Shown piece after piece: positions 24,301-27,771 of a stretch of DNA of 27,771 bases; position 1 is the first letter of the stretch, and the number at the start of each line of letters is the position of its first letter. The notes below the pieces were generated by a model, which had not been told where the DNA came from, did not search any database, and worked only from the letters and a program-made list of their open reading frames with translations. The stretch comes from Beroe ovata (lineage: Eukaryota; Ctenophora; Nuda; Beroida; Beroidae), in NCBI GenBank assembly GCA_946803715.1, contig CAMPET010000149.1:147657-175427 (forward strand), given 5' to 3'. Made by a program: the position numbers and the translations under genes.

Positions 24301-26305
24301 ATACCGATAATGCACGTGGTATGTCATCGCTGCCAATACCAAATACCGATTTTCACGTCGTTACCGATCTTAAATTGTAACCGATCCTCACGCTTATTAC
24401 CGCATTGCCCTAAAATTCTTCGATTCCTTTGATGATCTGATAACTGTTTTTCCCCCTTAGACGGCGACAATATACCGGCCGTGGTGACAGGAAAACGGCA
24501 GAGGACGGCTGTAAAAGCCTTCACAAGCGCTGCCCCCCAAAAGGAGAAGAAGGAGCTGGAATTTGAAGCTGGCAGTGGAGTTTTGTTGGGTGACATTGAC
24601 ATAGGTAATTAATAATTATTGGGTAGCCCTTATGAGATATCAAGCTGTTCAAGAAAGCTGATAAGTCTGGACTAGTGGACTCTGGAGGCGGATTTATCAA
24701 TATCATAATGTATGGAATTTATCATGACCCGACACTCACTCTTACTCACTCTCCAGTGACAGAATACATGAACAAGACTGTAGCGGAGCACTACAGTGTC
24801 CTGCACAAGATACTCTACAATGTGATCGGCACTCAAGCCATGAGGAAGAAGAATATCAGACGATTCAACGGATTTAGCTTTGCCGAGGACTCCAAAGAGT
24901 ACTTATCGAGAATAGCTGCGATCAGGTTCTAGTTAGTAATAGTAGGAAGAAAACAAACAACAAACTACTTTCAATTGGATATCGAGCATTTTGGTACGAT
25001 TGCGCTAACATTGAACTCAATAACTCATGAATTAAATTCGTTTACAGGAGACTAAAGACAGCCGAGAGNTGTGTGTGTGTGTGTGTGTTTGTGGTTTTAA
25101 TCTTGCCCGGTAGGTCCCTCGTGAGACTAAGAGGGGATTGGGTAGCCCTTATCATGAGATATCCATGTTCATGAAAGCTGATAAGTCTGCACTCTGGAGG
25201 CGGATTTATCAATATCATTATCATAATATGTGGAATTTATCATGTCCTATCATGTCTCTGCCATGCACTGTGATAGATGATCTATAGCATCAATCACGTC
25301 ATGATAGCAGATGCCACGTAATTTGGCATGAATCTCATCCTCAATGACCAAATGTCCCGACACTCACTCATCCCTCTCACTCTCCAGTGACAGAATACAT
25401 GAATAAGACTGTAGCGGAGCACTACAGTGTCCTGCACAAGATACTCTACAATGTGATCGGCACTCAAGCCATGAGGAAGAAGAATATCAGACGATTCAAC
25501 GGATTTAGCTTTGCCGAGGATTCTAAAGAGTACTTATCGAGAATAGCTGCGATCAGGTTCTAGTTTTTGTTGTTCGCTTTCTTCCTACTAACTATGGATT
25601 CCGAATTCAATTGCCTCAACATTTTGGCACGATTGCGCTAACATTGAACTCAATAACTCATGAAATAAATTCGTTTACAGGAGACTAAAGACAGCCGAGA
25701 GGAAAAACGCGCTGAAGCTTCTTGGTTTGAAACAGAACATGAGTGTTGAAGAGATGATGGAATTTCTGATGAGTCCAACCGATTCGGGAAAACATGCTCC
25801 ATCAAAGAAGAAGAGTTCCACCCCAGCGAAACGCAAGAGATCTTCGTCGAAAGGTGAACTTGAAGATGATGAAACCAAGAGTAAAAACGGGTCAAAGTCA
25901 AAAGCGAAAGCCACCCCAAAGAAAGGGAAGCGTAGCCCGGTTAAATCTACTCCAAAGAAAAAAACCACCGCTCCGAAGAAGAAAAAGAAAAAGAGTGAGT
26001 CTGAAGATGAGGCTAATAGTCCTCTGAGTGATTCAGTTTCTGATTCAGATTGGGAAGAAAAGATGCCAACGCCCAAAAAACGTAAGCTAAGTGAGTCGAT
26101 AACGGATATTTCGAAAGACGAAAGTTTCTCTGGTCCTTCCGATGAGGACTTGACAAGTGCAATAAAGAAGACAGTAGAAGTTTTGGACTTGGAGGAAGTC
26201 TCAATGAAGCAAGCTGTGGCGAAGATTCACGAGTTGTTTCCTGACATGGATTTGTCCAGCAGGAAGTCCTTTATCAAGGAGAAAATCAGGGAACTTATCG
26301 GTTGA
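21373..26305 (+). CDS. DEK: DEK chromatin-architecture protein
   Basis: DNA-bending, histone-chaperone-like nuclear protein. The coherent exon set is 21373-21414, 24240-24318, 24461-24604, one of the twin exons 24757-24925 or 25388-25556, and 25681-26305, giving 352 residues (human 375). The N-terminus is acidic. Residues about 89-175 correspond to the DEK SAP-type region (AEHYSVLHKILYNVIGTQAM; RRFNGFSFAEDSKEY; LGLKQNMSVEEMMEFLMSP). A Lys/Ser/Pro-rich acidic-basic stretch follows. Residues 299-352 are the DEK C-terminal winged-helix domain (LDLEEVSMKQAVAKIHELFP; KSFIKEKIRELIG). Including both twin exons would break the frame (each is 169 nt), so only one can be used. The first exon is joined by phase and acidic context and is the least certain part. 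A thioesterase-like gene sits in intron 1. Confidence 0.9.
21415..22481. other. DEK intron 1, left part, no gene seen
   Basis: AT-rich sequence with a short tandem repeat, (c/g)caatgttcctgat, twice near 22086-22125. Open frames are short and unlike any family. The segment from about 22190 on probably contains the promoter of the nested thioesterase-like gene. Confidence 0.5.
22482..22535 (+). other. Candidate first exon with signal peptide for the thioesterase-like gene
   Basis: ATG at 22482 opens MKVWFRLISLFVLISTPC, a textbook basic-plus-hydrophobic signal sequence, and a gtagga donor follows at 22536 in phase 0. The acceptor at 22688 is also phase 0 and would join it to RPQDDEGGEEAED of the thioesterase-like frame. 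The intervening intron would be 153 bp, typical for this locus. This is an inference from splice phase and composition only. Confidence 0.35.
22622..23842 (+). CDS. Double-hotdog acyl-ACP-thioesterase-like protein, nested in DEK intron 1
   Basis: This uninterrupted frame of 406 codons resembles the FatA/FatB-type acyl-ACP thioesterase superfamily (two 4HBT hotdog domains), which hydrolyses acyl thioesters. The first hotdog (about residues 38-150) has the helix RVNPTVFLDWGQEIAMKLL. The second (about 168-275) has RPSDIDFNNHVGHPVYVDYI, with D198/D200/N202/H204 forming the D-x-N-x-H catalytic-type signature, then EIEYRYPIVLDRSV. A polar, Gly/Asp-rich tail of about 130 residues and a final VCLARVVLYDK follow. 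The 5' end is uncertain. Either the ATG at 22622 is used, or the exon starts at 22689 after a long pyrimidine tract (tctcgtcccccag). In the second case a first exon could be 22482-22535, encoding the signal-peptide-like MKVWFRLISLFVLISTPC, or the DEK exon at 21373. Substrate is unknown. Confidence 0.78.
   Translation: MIALFYSVVQLTTHLVHSLVPQRPQDDEGGEEAEDRVFRTELATAMYLGRNNRVNPTVFLDWGQEIAMKLLVTNFSSYGCLELNDVRTIFMRNIRLELHKKLYELEWVAQPYQLTVEAFNSNTGKTSFDLTLRWYYEGLHIATLLRKMVYVSVESGKPVPLPAEFVTRNPDYNPVKFSFHKDVPSSASKFSLTVRPSDIDFNNHVGHPVYVDYILDSAFHSSYQLVSSDLLAEEISCIEIEYRYPIVLDRSVSVRSWDRIEEGPDGARQVNFVMYQRAAASQPDKHGSGGSPGHTTLSDTINGVDGQQQDQGHYEPPHNEDGVKDMCHAGVKDAFSGGEQSSITGDSVIGMVDERAVCSFKGTLSSDRDSLDIGEIENYSSEKMNSDRQSDVKQIVCLARVVLYDK
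23843..24239. other. DEK intron 1, right part / thioesterase 3' UTR
   Basis: About 400 bp of AT-rich DNA containing a doubled ctgtcctccaattt (about 24086-24118) and, at the end, the pyrimidine-rich acceptor ctctcttgttgcag of DEK exon 2. No gene was seen. Confidence 0.6.
24615..25068 (+). repeat. DEK: Copy 1 of a duplicated DEK segment (exon 4 and start of exon 5)
   Basis: It runs from ttattgggtagcccttatgag through exon 24757-24925 to gagactaaagacagccgag, where it stops at the n. The protein encoded is identical to copy 2. Within the exon I see only silent changes (aacaag/aataag; gactcc/gattct). The introns differ by indels. Confidence 0.9.
25069..25069. other. Ambiguous base n, probable contig join inside DEK
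   Basis: It lies 21 bases into the first copy of DEK exon 5 and is followed by (tg)n, which is intron-type sequence. It truncates copy 1 in mid-exon. Confidence 0.8.
25138..25700 (+). repeat. DEK: Copy 2 of the duplicated DEK segment
   Basis: It starts with ttgggtagcccttatcatgag and repeats copy 1, with an extra roughly 120 bp (about 25242-25360) before the acceptor of exon 25388-25556 and an inverted 33-bp patch in the following intron (25562-25594). It then continues into the complete last DEK exon at 25681. Confidence 0.9.
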
Positions 26306-26354
26306 GATCCGCACTAAGATAGCATTCTCGTGATACACCCTGTGAAACAGTTTT

Positions 26355-26379
26355 ACTTACGTAATCGTATGACGTAAGT
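26355..26379. promoter_or_regulatory. 8-bp inverted repeat ACTTACGT ... ACGTAAGT
   Basis: Perfect arms acttacgt (26355-26362) and acgtaagt (26372-26379) are separated by 9 bp, with tgacgtaa overlapping the right arm. It could be a bZIP-type binding site or a short hairpin in the DEK 3' UTR. Which one is not decidable from the sequence. Confidence 0.3.
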
Positions 26380-27375
26380 AAAGTTCACGATTATATTTTT
26401 ACCGGCAGAATCAGGACCAAACAATCAGTATCCATCATATCTGATATGTAACTGTAAGTGTAACCGTACATCAAACATTGACTATTTGACTGTTGACATG
26501 TGAAAACAAATTTTACAGTTTGATATCATATTCTAATTCATATCCTGATGTTGAAATTTAGGTTTGAGGATTACAATCTGTCCAGTTCCACATCTCCGCC
26601 CGCGAGACAGGTGAAAATATCAATAACAGCGGAGTGTGGACACTGAAATCGCTGCAATCCGATTTTCATTTTGAATCTGTGATCGACAGATCTGGCGAAT
26701 GTGGAATTGGGAATGTGACTAAAGTCAATGTGTAACTGTAAGTGTACAAACTACAAGTACAAGTACAACTTGAACTTCACACCGACACTGTACACTGTGA
26801 CTGTACTTGAAGCGATTTAAATTTTTACTTTGAACTTTATGAGTTGGTCTACGTTTTTTTGTTGGCTATATTTCAAAAATTTTAGAATGATGTGCACAGT
26901 CACTGTCAGTGTCACACTCACACGTTGCGCGCCCCTTGGCGGCCTTTGCCCTTTATTCATTATTTCAGTTTCCCTATGTCATGCTCATAACCATAATCAT
27001 ATGTGATCTGAAATGTCTAAAATTGAAAAAGAAGCAGCGCGAGCGCAGTACTGACACGGTTGCCACTGCCAGTGCCTTGTCAGATTTTACAGATTTTACA
27101 GTTTCTCGTGAGCGCGCCTGTCTTGCGAGATCGAGATCATCGACTAGAAGTAGAACTAGAAGTAGAGACGAGCCAGCCTGTCTGGCTCTGAGTCTGAGCA
27201 AGGCTGTCCGAGAATATAATATTATTATTATAATTTTTTTAATAATGATTAATGAACATGAATAACAGCGATTATCAATAACAAATAAGTTAATAAGTTT
27301 GCGCCGCATGGCATGGCATGCGCGCAAAACGAAATTCTCAACGATTCGATCGGCAACATATCTTTCTGTGCTCAT

Positions 27376-27577
27376 GCTGCATGACCCAAATACTCCGCAA
27401 GCGCTGCGCGGCTCCGCTCCGTTATCTGGCCCCCTTTTTATTTTAGTTTTGCGACCTCTCAGATCAGAAGCGCATGCTCCCGCGCTGCGTGACCAAAATA
27501 CTCCGCGCGCGCTCGAACGCTGCGCTGTGAGTGTGCGCATCTCCAAGGTCTTTTTAATTTTACGACTTTTCAGATCA
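27376..27577. repeat. Tandem repeat of about 100 bp, two diverged units
   Basis: Unit 1 (about 27376-27477) and unit 2 (about 27478-27577) share, in order, ctgc(a/g)tgacc, aaatactccgc, a GC-rich stretch with gctgcgc, ctttttaattt or cctttttatttta, and cgac-t-tcagatca. It is AT/GC-alternating and non-coding. Confidence 0.7.
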
Positions 27578-27583
27578 TCCGAG

Positions 27584-27645
27584 TAAAATAAGGGCGCGCA
27601 ACGTGTGCACAGGGGCGCAACGTGTGCATATGCATACCTGACCGC
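27584..27645. repeat. Copy of the 'GCGCGCAACGTGT' repeat family
   Basis: aaaataagggcgcgcaacgt, a second gcgcaacgtgtgca, then gcatacctgaccg. The same succession (aaaataa-gcgcgcaacgtgt, then gcaaatatctgaccg) occurs near 2350-2394 and 3165-3211. Confidence 0.7.
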
Positions 27646-27771
27646 CATCGATATCCAATACAATGGCATATCTTGCTTGCAGGAGATGTTTTTCGTGACA
27701 TGTGACGAGCCGCGCCGCATATTTCAGCATTACATCAACATGCGTGCGCGTTTGCAACTTCCTCCCATGAA

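Larger units (their letters stand above)
26306..27771. other. Non-coding region downstream of DEK
   Basis: The first part (26306-26880) is AT-rich with a doubled tgtaactgtaagtgta (about 26446 and 26731). The second part (26900-27771) is markedly CG-rich and repetitive, with units related to the 2.2-3.2 kb blocks. Long open frames on both strands here follow the GC-rich repeats and resemble no protein family. No RNA gene was recognised. Confidence 0.6.

Noticed and set aside
25042-25224. Minus-strand frame over the n and TG repeat
   Set aside because: It is a composite of two contig ends and a simple repeat.
26974-27720. 248-codon open frame on the minus strand
   Set aside because: It runs through CG-rich tandem and dispersed repeats. 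The translation is Arg/Ser/Leu-rich with no domain, and a similar frame exists on the other strand. Best explained by repeat composition.

Overview
The window looks like nuclear DNA of an invertebrate animal, plausibly an early-branching one. Every recognisable protein is a eukaryotic, mostly metazoan, nuclear, Golgi or membrane protein. Genes are split by very short introns (mostly about 75-150 bp, GT-AG) with good frame continuity. The species cannot be named from the sequence. Three single-base 'n' characters (2591, 8275, 25069) look like contig joins, and two of them sit exactly between duplicated blocks.

Layout. (1) 558-1625, minus strand: 5' part of CDC27/APC3, an anaphase-promoting complex TPR subunit, running off the left side. 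(2) 1626-3963: head-to-head intergenic region holding two near-identical 0.7-0.8 kb blocks separated by an n, plus a small GC-rich repeat. (3) 3964-9359, plus: NCAPG2, the condensin II HEAT subunit, in 12 exons. (4) 10237-15501, plus: a large unassigned nuclear coiled-coil protein in 10 exons, 1425 codons. (5) 16086-16975, plus: TM2D2 in three exons. (6) 17185-19341, plus: KAT8/MOF histone H4 acetyltransferase in seven exons, with all catalytic residues present. (7) 19646-20931, plus: GORAB golgin in four exons. (8) 21373-26305, plus: DEK chromatin protein. Its roughly 2.8 kb first intron holds a same-strand, almost intronless double-hotdog acyl-ACP-thioesterase-like gene at 22622-23842. One DEK exon appears twice. 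(9) 26306-27771: non-coding, GC-rich repeats related to those at 2.2-3.2 kb.

Functionally the neighbourhood is rich in cell-cycle and chromatin genes: CDC27 and condensin II are divergent, and KAT8 and DEK are close by. Seven genes in a row lie on the plus strand. Spacing is only 209-877 bp, except that the thioesterase is nested. This tight head-to-tail packing and acceptor-like AG sites just before several start codons are compatible with very compact promoters or with trans-splicing. The most notable observations are the nested thioesterase, the apparently uncollapsed alleles (including a microinversion and an insertion/absence polymorphism of a small GC-rich element), a G-quadruplex-prone minisatellite in NCAPG2, and the unidentified coiled-coil protein.
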